DNA of 64,000 nucleotides from CAIYXB01 sp038146805 (GTDB lineage: Bacteria > Cyanobacteriota > Vampirovibrionia > LMEP-6097), in assembly GCA_038146805.1 (NCBI GenBank), contig JAYQSH010000011.1:124001-188000 (forward strand). Reading direction: 5' to 3'. The translations under genes and the position numbers were made by a program. The notes under the pieces were generated by a model. That model was not told the origin of the DNA and made no database searches. It saw only the letters and a program-made list of their open reading frames with translations. This document shows, one piece after another, positions 8,517-17,300 of the stretch (its first letter is position 1; each line of letters starts with the position of its first letter).

Positions 8517-9972
8517 TTATTCAACATTTGCTATTTTTAGCTCATAAACATAAATCTTATATAGTTGTTTCTGTTTTGAATGCAGAAACGCAGCAACTTT
8601 TGTAAAAAGTAAGTTTGCTTCTAGTTCATTTTGAAATAAGTATTTTTCAAATGATTTTCTTTGGTCTTTTGCAACTACAACTATTGAACCAGTTTTTAAA
8701 TTTTGTTGCTTATGAGGATTTAAAACTTGAGTATTTAAATTCTTATAAAAACTCTTTAAACCCGCTAACAAAAATACATCTTGATAGCAATAAATCAGCA
8801 AATTTTTGTCTTGAATATTAATATTATGATCAGCAAAATCTCTGTAAATGTTTTTATAAATAGCCTGATAAGGCTTACTTAAAAACTTGGCTTAAAATTA
8901 TCGGGGAAATAGTAACTTGCAATTCGCATCGAATAAAAAAGCACTATTAAAATAGACATTAAAGAAATAAAGAGTTTATGTCTAAAAGTAGTCTTTTTTA
9001 TTTCAATAAAAGCAAATATAGACAATGGCAAAAATATATTTAAAGGTGCAAGCCATCTTTGACTAAAGTTGCCAGCTTGCAAAGCGATAATCAAAAGCAG
9101 TGGGAAAGCAATTGCAAATATAAAAAGGGTAATTTTAAAAAAATCAAAATCAGTTTTTTGTTTTTTGAAATTGAAATCAAAGAAAAGCAATGAACATAGA
9201 AAATAAACAATGAAATTCCAATAGGTGTTTAACAAAACCGCAAAGATTGAGAAACCTTGCTGAGAACCTGCATCTCCACGTTTAAGGGCATACAAGAATG
9301 GAGCCAAGTCATTATTAAAAAGCCATGCAATATGCGGAGATAAACAAAGAAACATAATTAACAATGCATAAAAAGATTTAAACGAAAACAAAAGCTTACG
9401 ATGTGTTGTATTAAAAAAGAAGCAACAAGCAAAGCCAAAACAAAAAATATAAAATTATATTTTGACAAAAAGCCGCATGCGAAGCACAAGCCCAATAGTA
9501 AATAATTAAACAAAGAGTTTTTACCAAAAGCTATTTTCAAATAAATATATAAACTCAAAGCACAAAACATCATCATAACTGCGCTATGAATGGTGTATCT
9601 ATAAAAATCATATGAATATATAAAAAACAAAAAGTAACTCAAGAAACAAAAAAAAGATTTTTTTCTTTCTTGAAAAACAAGTATTGAAATTTTAAAAAGC
9701 AAAACAAAAAAAATAAAAACAATAAGATGGTAAACAATCACCATCACAGGAACATTAAAACCAAAAACTAAAGAAAAGGTTTTTAATATCCAGCTATAAA
9801 GTGGTGGCTGATCAAGGTAGCCCCAAGAAAAACTTTGTATATCTATAAAATGTTGAGCTTCATCAAGGGTCATACCGTAAACAGAAGCAAACAAACGAAT
9901 AGCAACAAAAATTAAACTATATATCAGTAGAGATTTATAGACCTGCTTATTAGATAAATTCTCAAGTTTCAT
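8517..9972 (-). pseudogene. GT-C glycosyltransferase (PMT/ArnT-like), broken by two frameshifts
   Basis: Three minus-strand frames join into one ~480-residue membrane protein. The first (from 9972) has 'MTLDEAQHFIDIQSF' and 'YLDQPPLYSW', the luminal acidic loop typical of ArnT/PMT lipid-linked sugar transferases, then many transmembrane helices. The frame moves near 9370-9390 into 'FSFKSFYALLIMFLCLSP' with 'NFSQRWLAPLNI'. It moves again near 8880 into 'YQAIYKNIYRDFADHN' and a soluble C-terminal domain ending at 8517. Reading across both shifts gives uninterrupted family-like sequence. An intact copy would add a sugar or phospho-sugar from a polyprenyl donor to an envelope acceptor. Confidence 0.75.
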
Positions 9973-9985
9973 CTACAATAATTAT

Positions 9986-10396
9986 ATGGCTAATAAACAA
10001 AGTTTATTGATTTTAATTTTCCGCTTAGGTTTTGGTGTTAATTTTTTCTTGCATGGCTTATTAAAGCTAAATTCAGACCAAGAAGCATTTAAAAATTTTG
10101 TTCTCACAAAATTTTCAGACACTATTCTACCCTCAGCTATTCTAGAGCCGTTTGCAATATGCTTACCATATATTGAACTTATACTCGGAGCACTTCTTAT
10201 TCTTGGTTTATTTTATTTTTGGGCGATTTTTCTTTCAATGTTTACCATGATTTGCCTAATGTCAGGCATGATAATCATGAAAGACTGGCAAACCGTTGGA
10301 ATACAGCTTATATATTTGATTTATTTGTTTTTATTAGGAGCAAATATAAGCGGCGATGTTTTGAACATCGACCAATTATTTAAGCGAAACGACTAA
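9986..10396 (+). CDS. DoxX-family membrane protein
   Basis: This is a 136-residue protein of four hydrophobic helices with the family pattern: 'RLGFGVNFFLHGLLKL' in helix 1, a short amphipathic stretch, and 'PYIELILGALLILGLF' in helix 2. DoxX-like proteins are small inner-membrane proteins, some linked to quinone or thiol oxidation; no catalytic residue is visible here. It is divergent from the broken glycosyltransferase and convergent with the tiny secreted peptide gene at 10419. The exact function is unknown. Confidence 0.75.
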   Translation: MANKQSLLILIFRLGFGVNFFLHGLLKLNSDQEAFKNFVLTKFSDTILPSAILEPFAICLPYIELILGALLILGLFYFWAIFLSMFTMICLMSGMIIMKDWQTVGIQLIYLIYLFLLGANISGDVLNIDQLFKRND

Positions 10397-10418
10397 TTTT
10401 CAATAAAAAAGAATAAAA

Positions 10419-10565
10419 TTACTCTTCACCATCATGATCATCATCACCATGACCACCATCACACTTGATAATTAGCTTTGAATCAATACTAGATGCTTTT
10501 GCAGGTGTTGCCGCAAAGAAAGATACAGCTAGTAACATAATGTAGAACATATTTAATAATTTCAT
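10419..10565 (-). CDS. Small secreted His/Asp-rich peptide, putative metal binder
   Basis: This 48-residue frame starts at ATG 10565 with a good Shine-Dalgarno (AAGGA) 7-11 bases upstream. It begins with a signal peptide (KLLNMFYIMLLAVSFFAA) with an AKA|S-type cleavage site. The mature ~24-residue tail has one Cys and ends 'CDGGHGDDDHDGEE', rich in His, Asp and Glu. That composition suggests divalent metal binding in the periplasm, which is inference only. It was found by reading the minus strand by hand. No homologue is recognised. Confidence 0.6.
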   Translation of the reverse strand: MKLLNMFYIMLLAVSFFAATPAKASSIDSKLIIKCDGGHGDDDHDGEE

Positions 10566-10721
10566 AGATTTTCCTTTTTTAAATAAGACTAGTTAATAAA
10601 TCAAATAAAAAATAATCTCAATACTAATAGTCTAAACATATCCTACCCTTTGGCGCTGTATAATAACTTCATATCCTGTAAAAGTTGCACTTTTATTGGC
10701 TAAAATTCAGAAAATGAGCAA

Positions 10722-11591
10722 ATGTTTATAAGTTTATTCGCACTAATAATTACCCTTATATCTTCAGTATTTTTTGGTGCTTTTGATGGCTTTAGAAAAT
10801 TTTTGATCCAAAGAATAAATCGCTGGACTTTACTTTTTTATCTTTCTGCTTTTTTTTGCGTTTACAGCTTAGCTTGGATTCTTTTTAACAATTCATGGCA
10901 CATTAGTTCTCAATATTTTGTCTTTTCTTTAATTACCGTAATATTGAATTTTCTAGCTAACTATTTTTATATAAAAGCCTTAGAACATGCAGATATTTCT
11001 AATGCAGTGCCATTCTTAGCATTTACCAGTCTATTTACAGCTATAACAAGCTCTATTATTCTTGCAGAAAAACTAAATATAGTACAAATCTTTGGCATAG
11101 TTTTAATTGTTATTGCTTCATTCTTTATCAACTACCAAGCAAAACAAAATCTAAAAACACTTATAAGCAATAACAAAGGTGGCTTACTGATGGTTTTAGT
11201 ATCTTTGCTATGGGCTATCTCAGCTCCTTTTGATAAGCTTGCAATCGCAGAGGCAAATGTCATGAGTCATTTATTTATACAGTCTAGCTTTATAAGTCTT
11301 TTAAATTTAATTGTTTGTATAAAAAAATCACCACAACATATTATTCGTGACTTAAAAATCTGCCCAAGCGTTTTAATAACTAGTACTGTAATATCAGCAA
11401 TTGCAATTGGTTTACAGTTTTATGCTTATACCATTATGAATGTAGCCATTTTTGAATCATTAAAAAGAGCGCTATCAATAATTTCAGCTTTTTTCATTAG
11501 TAATATATTTTTCAAAGAAAAAATCTCACTAATAAAAATTATTGCAACTATTGTTATAATTGCAGGAGTTTTATTAATCTTACTCGACTAA
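10722..11591 (+). CDS. EamA/DMT-family transporter
   Basis: The 289-residue protein has ten predicted transmembrane helices arranged as two EamA repeats. The first ends with 'AITSSIILAEKLNIVQIFGIVLIVIA', the second with 'FFKEKISLIKIIATIVIIAGVLL'. This E-K-x(n)-GxxLIxxG pattern closes each half in drug/metabolite exporters. The substrate is unknown. Four bases separate it from the thioesterase gene downstream, suggesting one transcript. The sequence between 10566 and 10721 holds no gene. Confidence 0.85.
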   Translation: MFISLFALIITLISSVFFGAFDGFRKFLIQRINRWTLLFYLSAFFCVYSLAWILFNNSWHISSQYFVFSLITVILNFLANYFYIKALEHADISNAVPFLAFTSLFTAITSSIILAEKLNIVQIFGIVLIVIASFFINYQAKQNLKTLISNNKGGLLMVLVSLLWAISAPFDKLAIAEANVMSHLFIQSSFISLLNLIVCIKKSPQHIIRDLKICPSVLITSTVISAIAIGLQFYAYTIMNVAIFESLKRALSIISAFFISNIFFKEKISLIKIIATIVIIAGVLLILLD

Positions 11592-11595
11592 GCTT

Positions 11596-11979
11596 ATGAA
11601 GATTGATTTTGAAGTTAGAGATTATGAATGCGATACACAGGGTATTGTTAACAATGCTAATTATTTGAATTACTTGGAACATGCTCGTCATAAATATTTA
11701 CTTGAAAAAAATATCAATTTTATAGAACTTGCAAAAAAAGATCAAAACTTAGTTATCAAAGAAGCAAAATACAATTATCACCAAGCTCTAAAGCCTGATG
11801 ACAAATTTTATGTTTTAACAGAAGCTAAATTATTAAACAAAGTAAAGATTCAATTCAAACAAAGTATCTACCGACAAGATGAATTAATTTTGACCGCTGA
11901 GCTTATTGCTGTGTGCGTGAGCTATGAAAACAAAAAAATTCACAAAATCAATGAAGTTGTATCTTATGATTTTCAGTAG
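11596..11979 (+). CDS. YbgC-like acyl-CoA thioesterase (4HBT hot-dog fold)
   Basis: The 127-residue protein matches the 4-hydroxybenzoyl-CoA thioesterase family. 'RDYECDTQGIVNNANYLNYLEHAR' region (residues 8-31) carries the catalytic Asp followed by the GxVxNxxYLxYxE signature. It hydrolyses acyl-CoA thioesters, typically as a tetramer in the cytoplasm. It sits 4 bases after the EamA gene, and its last 32 bases overlap the convergent PAS-sensor gene. In other bacteria ybgC-type genes sit with tol-pal; that context is absent here. Confidence 0.85.
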   Translation: MKIDFEVRDYECDTQGIVNNANYLNYLEHARHKYLLEKNINFIELAKKDQNLVIKEAKYNYHQALKPDDKFYVLTEAKLLNKVKIQFKQSIYRQDELILTAELIAVCVSYENKKIHKINEVVSYDFQ

Positions 11980-13269
11980 TTAGACATGTTTTATTTTCTG
12001 AATTAATCAAACTACAATTACCCTGATAATTAGCTAGTAAAAAGTAATTGTTTTGCTGAAAAGAAATCATAGTTTGCAGACAAATATAAGCACCATCAGA
12101 TTTTCTAAATAAAAAATTCGTTTTAATAGAAGAATTATCATCTAATTCTTTGAGTCCATGAAGTTTATTCAAAAAGAATCTTTTTTCTTTTTGGTGAGTA
12201 AAGGTAAACAAAGGCAAACTCTTAAGTTCACCAATACTGTAACCAGTAAGTTCCGACCAATGATCATTGACATGTTGAATACAAAAAGACTGATCAACAA
12301 TAGCAAATAAAGCAAGAGGTTGATTAAAAAAGCCTCTAAAGACTGTAGAAAAATCAGTGACGATATTCTTTTTTATTAGTAAACCTGAAACCTGTTTTTT
12401 ATTTTCTATTTCTTGTACTACACCACGTAATAAAAATTGATTCTTAATATTTTCATTTTTCACAAAACAATAAGTTTCAAAATTAGAATTATTCTTTAGA
12501 GCAAAATTCATATCTTTTTTGATTTGTCTTTTTGACTTTGAGTCAAAGAAATTTAAAAGAGTTAAATAATTACCAAAAAACTGCCCTTGCTTGATACCCA
12601 AAAAATTATTCGCAGTTTTATCAATTTTAATTTTATCTTTTTCCAAATCCCAAGACCAAACTGCAACATTATTTGCTTGGATACACTCTTGTAATTTACT
12701 CAGCTCTTTATAATAAAAACTTGTACTCAAGTCAAAGACTGGCTCACTAGGATTATTAACATAGTGATCAATAAAAGTTTTTTTGACTTTTAAAAAATCA
12801 TTGACTTTACTAATAAATTTCATTTTTAGATATTTAGTTTTTTTCTTAAAAGAATCATCAAGTTGATTTGTTTTTAATTGTTCTTCTTCAAGTTTTTTGT
12901 TTGTCTCAGCAAGTAAATAAAATGAATTTGAAAGATAAATATACGAAATAATCAAAAAAATCAAAAACAAAAAATCAAAGATATATAAGAACTCTTTATT
13001 TTTTTATAAAGAACATTAAGCTCTAAATTATCTTGCTTAGCATCAAAACTATCATTTGAAACATTGTTAAGTTGTTCAACCTGAATATGAGAAATTTTTT
13101 TATTTAAAGAATTTATATTATAAATTTCAAAAAAATTAATGAAAGCAAACAAAAGAAAAATCGAAAAAAAATAAAGCACTTTAAAGCTAAAGTGCTTTTG
13201 ACGAGAGAAAAAAGAACGAGTCTGTTTTAACGATGTAATAGGCCAAAGACCAAAGACAAAAATCCCCAC
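11948..13269 (-). pseudogene. Membrane-bound tandem-PAS sensor without a visible output domain; one frameshift
   Basis: Two minus-strand frames join at about 12965-12975 in a T-rich stretch that would encode the second transmembrane helix. The likely start is GTG 13269, preceded by AAGGA. The joined product has a TM helix ('FKVLYFFSIFLLFAFINFF'), a ~50-residue periplasmic loop, a second TM, a coiled coil ('ETNKKLEEEQLKTNQ') and two PAS folds. The second PAS contains 'IQHVNDHWSELTGYSIGEL'. No histidine-kinase, GGDEF or methyl-acceptor domain follows, so signalling would need a partner. The C-terminus overlaps the thioesterase gene by 32 bases. Type is set as broken because of the shift; a sequencing error would restore it. 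Confidence 0.65.
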
Positions 13270-13451
13270 ATAATTATTTATTTCCTTTTTATTGTAAATA
13301 ATTATAAAATTATAAAGAGCCAATGTCAAACAAAAAGCCTGTAAATAAATGATTTCTAAGCTTCAAATTACTTATCTTTAGTTAAAAGGGGTATGCATAT
13401 AGATAAAATTAAGACTTATAATTTTCTTATTCGTAAAAAATTGAATTTATT

Positions 13452-14646
13452 TTGAACAAATCAATTGACTTAATTTTAGAATTTGGCGAAGCTTTACATA
13501 GCTACGGAGCAGCCTCGTATAACTTAGAACAGGCCCTACAAAATATTGCTAAACAACTCGGCGTCGAAGCTGAATTTTTTGCCGCACCGACATTATTAAT
13601 TTCAGGATTTAAAATTGATGGAGAAAGCAAAACCTATGTAAAGAGAGTTTATCCAGCTAATGTTGATCTAAGAAAACTTACATACTTAGATACACTTGGC
13701 GATCAACTTATCGAAGGTAATGTTGATGTAGAGCAGGCTTACGCCGAATTAAAAAGAATAAGAAATCTAAAGGAAAACTCTCCTGAAATAATTGAAATCA
13801 TAGCTTATGGATTAGCGGCACTATGTGTGTCGATATTTTTTAATGCTAACAACATAGAAGCTATAGCGGCTTTTTTTGCTGGAACTACTGTGGGTATAGT
13901 GAGCACCATGCTCAATGATAAACTCAAACATTTTTCTGAATTTATGGCGGCATTTTTAGCGAGTGTTGTTGCCTTGATATTTACCAAATATTTCCAAAAT
14001 TATAGTTACAATATTGTCGTTTTAGCCAGTTTAATTGTACTTATTCCCGGGCTTAGTTTAACCATCGCCATCACAGAACTTGCAACTTTAAATTTAGCCT
14101 CTGGCACTGCGCGCTTAATGCAGTCGATACTAGTTTTTTTCAAACTTGCTTTTGGAGTAGCGTTAGCAATGCAATTTTTAAATTTATGGGGAATCAAACC
14201 GCATAATATTTTACCGAACATAGAAGTTGCCATAATGTTTAAAAGCTCTGCTTTATTTGTTGCCTGTCTTTCATTTTGTATTTTATTTCGCATACCTCTA
14301 AGATTTTATTTATGGGTTTTGAGTGCTGGTGCGCTTAGTTTTTTTTCGACTTACTATGGCATAAATTATTTTGGCTTAAACATCACAACATTTTTAGCCG
14401 GGTTTTTGGTATGCCTATTGTCAAATGCATTTGCACGCTGGCGCAAAAACCAGCTCTTTACTAGAGCTACCCGGTTTAATGTTGATAGTCCCGGGAAGTG
14501 TGGGCTTTAAAGGCTTACAATCTTTTGTAGAAAACAATTCTATTGCCGGCATAGATTCAATCTTTAATATGTTCTTGATTGCTATTGCACTTGTAAGTGG
14601 TTTTTTGCTTGCAAATATTTTACTAGTACCCAAAAGAAGCCTTTAA
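13452..14646 (+). pseudogene. thrE: ThrE-family threonine/serine exporter, frameshifted near its end
   Basis: The frame from 13452 (TTG start) covers the ThrE cytosolic domain ('YGAASYNLEQALQNIAKQLG', 'FAAPTLLISGF') and the membrane repeats to 'SNAFARWRKN'. It then goes out of frame near 14445 at an A-run. The family sequence resumes in the next frame with 'LELPGLMLIVPGSVGFKGL' and 'LVPKRSL' to 14646. Together they give a full ~397-residue ThrE (the two-part and fused forms share this fold). Such proteins export Thr/Ser. The shift removes the conserved final helices. No good Shine-Dalgarno was seen before the TTG. Confidence 0.82.
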
Positions 14647-14673
14647 AAAAATAATAAGTGCTATTAAAAGTAG

Positions 14674-16173
14674 CTATTGTTTTTGCGCAAAGCTTAAAGC
14701 ACTATAACTCACAGCCGCAATTCCTTGCCCCGGAAAACTAGTATCGCCAACTAAAAAAATATCTTCTTGGCTAGAAAATTTTTGCTGAGGCATAAAAATT
14801 ATGGGCTTATTGATGTCATGTTTAATACCTCCAACAAAACCATTTTCACGATTGGTATATTTGTAAAAAGTTTTTGGGGTTCCAGACATAAAAGCTGTTT
14901 TTTCATAGTTTCTTAGTTCAGGAATTGTTGTAAACAAAAGTTCTAAAATCTCATCTTGCGTTTTTTGTTTTTGTTCTTTGTAATTTTCAGCACTAAAATC
15001 AAACCATTGTTGAGCATGAGTATGTGTTGAGATAGTGACTGAGGTCCAACCACTTGGGCTTCTATCATTATCTTCTGACAGGGTTACAAATATAGAGCCA
15101 TTATGTTCTAAATGAGTTTTACAATTGCTTATTTCTTTATTTGCATGAATTTGCAAATAATTTGTTTGTAAATTAAGCCTTGCCTTAAAAGCAAAATAAA
15201 CCGTAAAAGCTCCCCACGCATTATTAAACTCTTGTGTAATGTTTGAAATTTTCTTTTTTGCAGAATTAATATTTAGAATTTTTTCCAAAGACCAAATTGG
15301 CAAATTCGCCACAAGAGCTTTTGCCCGGTACAAAGCTCCTTGATTATCATAGACACTATAAAGACCATTGTTTTTTTCAATATTTTCTACTTTTGTGCGC
15401 GTTAAAAGTTTGCCATTATGCTTAAGCATATCATCGGCAATTAAATTTGCTATTTGATTGATAGAGCCTAAGGGGTAATAAACTTCTTGAGGATAATTTA
15501 GCCCCATAACAGCACTAAGAGTAGGTGTCTGCTTATAAGAATTTTGAGCAGTGATTAAAAGTTGTTGATCAACAAAATTTACAAAGTCAGAATTTGTTAC
15601 ATTGAAGTCAGCAAGCGTTTTTTGAAAAGAGCTAAATAGCAAAGGCATTAAATTAAGATGCTGAAAATTTGCAAAAAAGTTTTTATTAAAAATCATTTTC
15701 ATAAAACCAAAAAAATCATTTGGCATTAAAGCCTCATTCATATCAAGTGCTTGCCAAGCTTGTTTTTCTATTTTAAAAATCCAGCGCCATAGATTTATGA
15801 TTTTTTCATCAGCAAAGACTCTATTATTTTCTGCAAGCCAGAGTTCTGGATCTGAATATCTATTAAAAATTTCATCTTTGTAATAAACCTTCATGCCAAT
15901 ATCAAGTTTTTTGAGATATTTTTGGGCTTGTCTTTTAAGACCAAGTTTATTGAGAGCTTTACCAAAGGATTTTGGCTCATCAAAACCACTAATGGTAGTG
16001 GCACCAACATCAAAAGAAAACCCTTTGGCACTTCTATAAAAATTACTGGCACAGCCACCAAGTTCACTATGAGCTTCAAGAACAAGTACAGATTTTGACT
16101 GCTGGCATAAAAGATCAGCCGCAATTAAACCACCATAACCAGCACCTATTACAATGTAGTCATAGACTTGCAT
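14674..16173 (-). CDS. FAD-dependent oxidoreductase of the phytoene desaturase/CrtISO family
   Basis: The 499-residue protein starts with the FAD motif 'DYIVIGAGYGGLIAADLL' and 'LEAHSELGGCASNF', and ends with 'IFLVGDTSFPGQGIAAVSYSA', the C-terminal FAD motif of carotenoid desaturases and isomerases (CrtI, CrtD, CrtISO). The middle lacks strong substrate markers. It is the last gene of a minus-strand operon; its ATG overlaps the stop of the attH-like gene (TAATG). No crtB or crtE is visible, so a carotenoid role is inference from family and from the AttH/CrtC-type neighbour. Related enzymes act on retinoids or other polyprenyl compounds. Confidence 0.8.
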   Translation of the reverse strand: MQVYDYIVIGAGYGGLIAADLLCQQSKSVLVLEAHSELGGCASNFYRSAKGFSFDVGATTISGFDEPKSFGKALNKLGLKRQAQKYLKKLDIGMKVYYKDEIFNRYSDPELWLAENNRVFADEKIINLWRWIFKIEKQAWQALDMNEALMPNDFFGFMKMIFNKNFFANFQHLNLMPLLFSSFQKTLADFNVTNSDFVNFVDQQLLITAQNSYKQTPTLSAVMGLNYPQEVYYPLGSINQIANLIADDMLKHNGKLLTRTKVENIEKNNGLYSVYDNQGALYRAKALVANLPIWSLEKILNINSAKKKISNITQEFNNAWGAFTVYFAFKARLNLQTNYLQIHANKEISNCKTHLEHNGSIFVTLSEDNDRSPSGWTSVTISTHTHAQQWFDFSAENYKEQKQKTQDEILELLFTTIPELRNYEKTAFMSGTPKTFYKYTNRENGFVGGIKHDINKPIIFMPQQKFSSQEDIFLVGDTSFPGQGIAAVSYSALSFAQKQ

Positions 16174-17300
16174 TAGTAACCAGTCATCTCCAAATAACCT
16201 AAGCCTTTTTTCACTGAAGAATTATTGTTTTGACTTATCTCAACACTACCTTCCCAATAAGGAATAGCAAAATCATGCATTTGCTCTGGCAAACGTGCTT
16301 TTATAATAAGCTCTAAATCTAGTTTGGCAATTATAAGTTTCCATTTTATTGGAACTTTATGATCTTGCTTTTGAAAATATTCTAATGGCTCTAGTTCAAA
16401 CTCATCATAGTTAATTTTGGTTTTGTGAGAATTTTTGTCTATGAAAACTCCTGAACTAAAAATATCCTTTTTATCTTTGTTGTTTCTTAATTGATAAATC
16501 ATCAACTCTGTAGCATCATCAAAATGCAAAGCAAACCAGTCCCAGCCAACTTGATTCTCGCCAAGAGCACTAGTACTCCATTCTCTATCCATCCACGAAA
16601 CACCCGATACTTGATAACTAGTACCCTCAATAAAGACTTTGCCACTTGTTTTTAAACGAGTAAATGAATAGTAATAAGAGGCATTACCTTTTTTAGCTGA
16701 TTTTTGACTTAAACCTTTGTCACCTTGCAAAACAAAATCTTTTAAGGGCTCTAAAACAAGCTGATAGCCAATTCCGTTTTCCATAGCAAAGATTTCTAAA
16801 GGGAAAATATCTTTTGATTTGGATAGAGATTTTATATACCAGTGATTAAGCCAAATTTTATAGGGCTGCATAGTAATACCAGCAAGATCAATAGCTTGAC
16901 GTTCAAATTTTTCAAAACTATAGAATTGTTTGTTGGCAACATCAGTTAAACCCAGATGACCCATAAAAATGTTTTTTGTATCCCAATCATTAAGGGCTTT
17001 TGATTCAGGAGCAATATTATTTCTAAAAATTGTAAACTGAAAACCAAAATCATTTTTTTGCTTTAAGGCACTAAGATTTCCAGTAAAATACCACCATTCA
17101 GTTTTGAATTCATTATGTGCACCATGATCACGAGGAAAAACAAACTCTTTAATATGATCTGCATGCTGATACAAATGATCATTTTTCACATTTGACATAT
17201 TTTCTAAAAACAAATTTTTGTTTTGTGATGCTATAGGAGTTTGTTTTGCACAAGAAAACAGAAAGAAACAACAAATAAGCAGTAAGAAGTTTTTAGTCAT
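16173..17300 (-). CDS. AttH/CrtC-like lipocalin-fold lipoprotein
   Basis: This 375-residue protein has a lipoprotein signal (lipobox 'LFSC|A', Cys17). Its AttH/hydroxyneurosporene-synthase domain is marked by 'EWWYFTGNL' (about 68-76) and 'GVSWMDREWSTSALGENQVG', with 'WDWFALHFDD' after it. I chose ATG 17300, which overlaps the permease stop by eight bases; a longer start inside the permease adds a tail that would hide the signal peptide. The family binds hydrophobic ligands; CrtC relatives hydrate carotenoids, while AttH accompanies the AttEFG ABC transporter. The context favours the second role: a lipid- or isoprenoid-binding lipoprotein served by the upstream ABC system. Confidence 0.82.
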   Translation of the reverse strand: MTKNFLLLICCFFLFSCAKQTPIASQNKNLFLENMSNVKNDHLYQHADHIKEFVFPRDHGAHNEFKTEWWYFTGNLSALKQKNDFGFQFTIFRNNIAPESKALNDWDTKNIFMGHLGLTDVANKQFYSFEKFERQAIDLAGITMQPYKIWLNHWYIKSLSKSKDIFPLEIFAMENGIGYQLVLEPLKDFVLQGDKGLSQKSAKKGNASYYYSFTRLKTSGKVFIEGTSYQVSGVSWMDREWSTSALGENQVGWDWFALHFDDATELMIYQLRNNKDKKDIFSSGVFIDKNSHKTKINYDEFELEPLEYFQKQDHKVPIKWKLIIAKLDLELIIKARLPEQMHDFAIPYWEGSVEISQNNNSSVKKGLGYLEMTGY

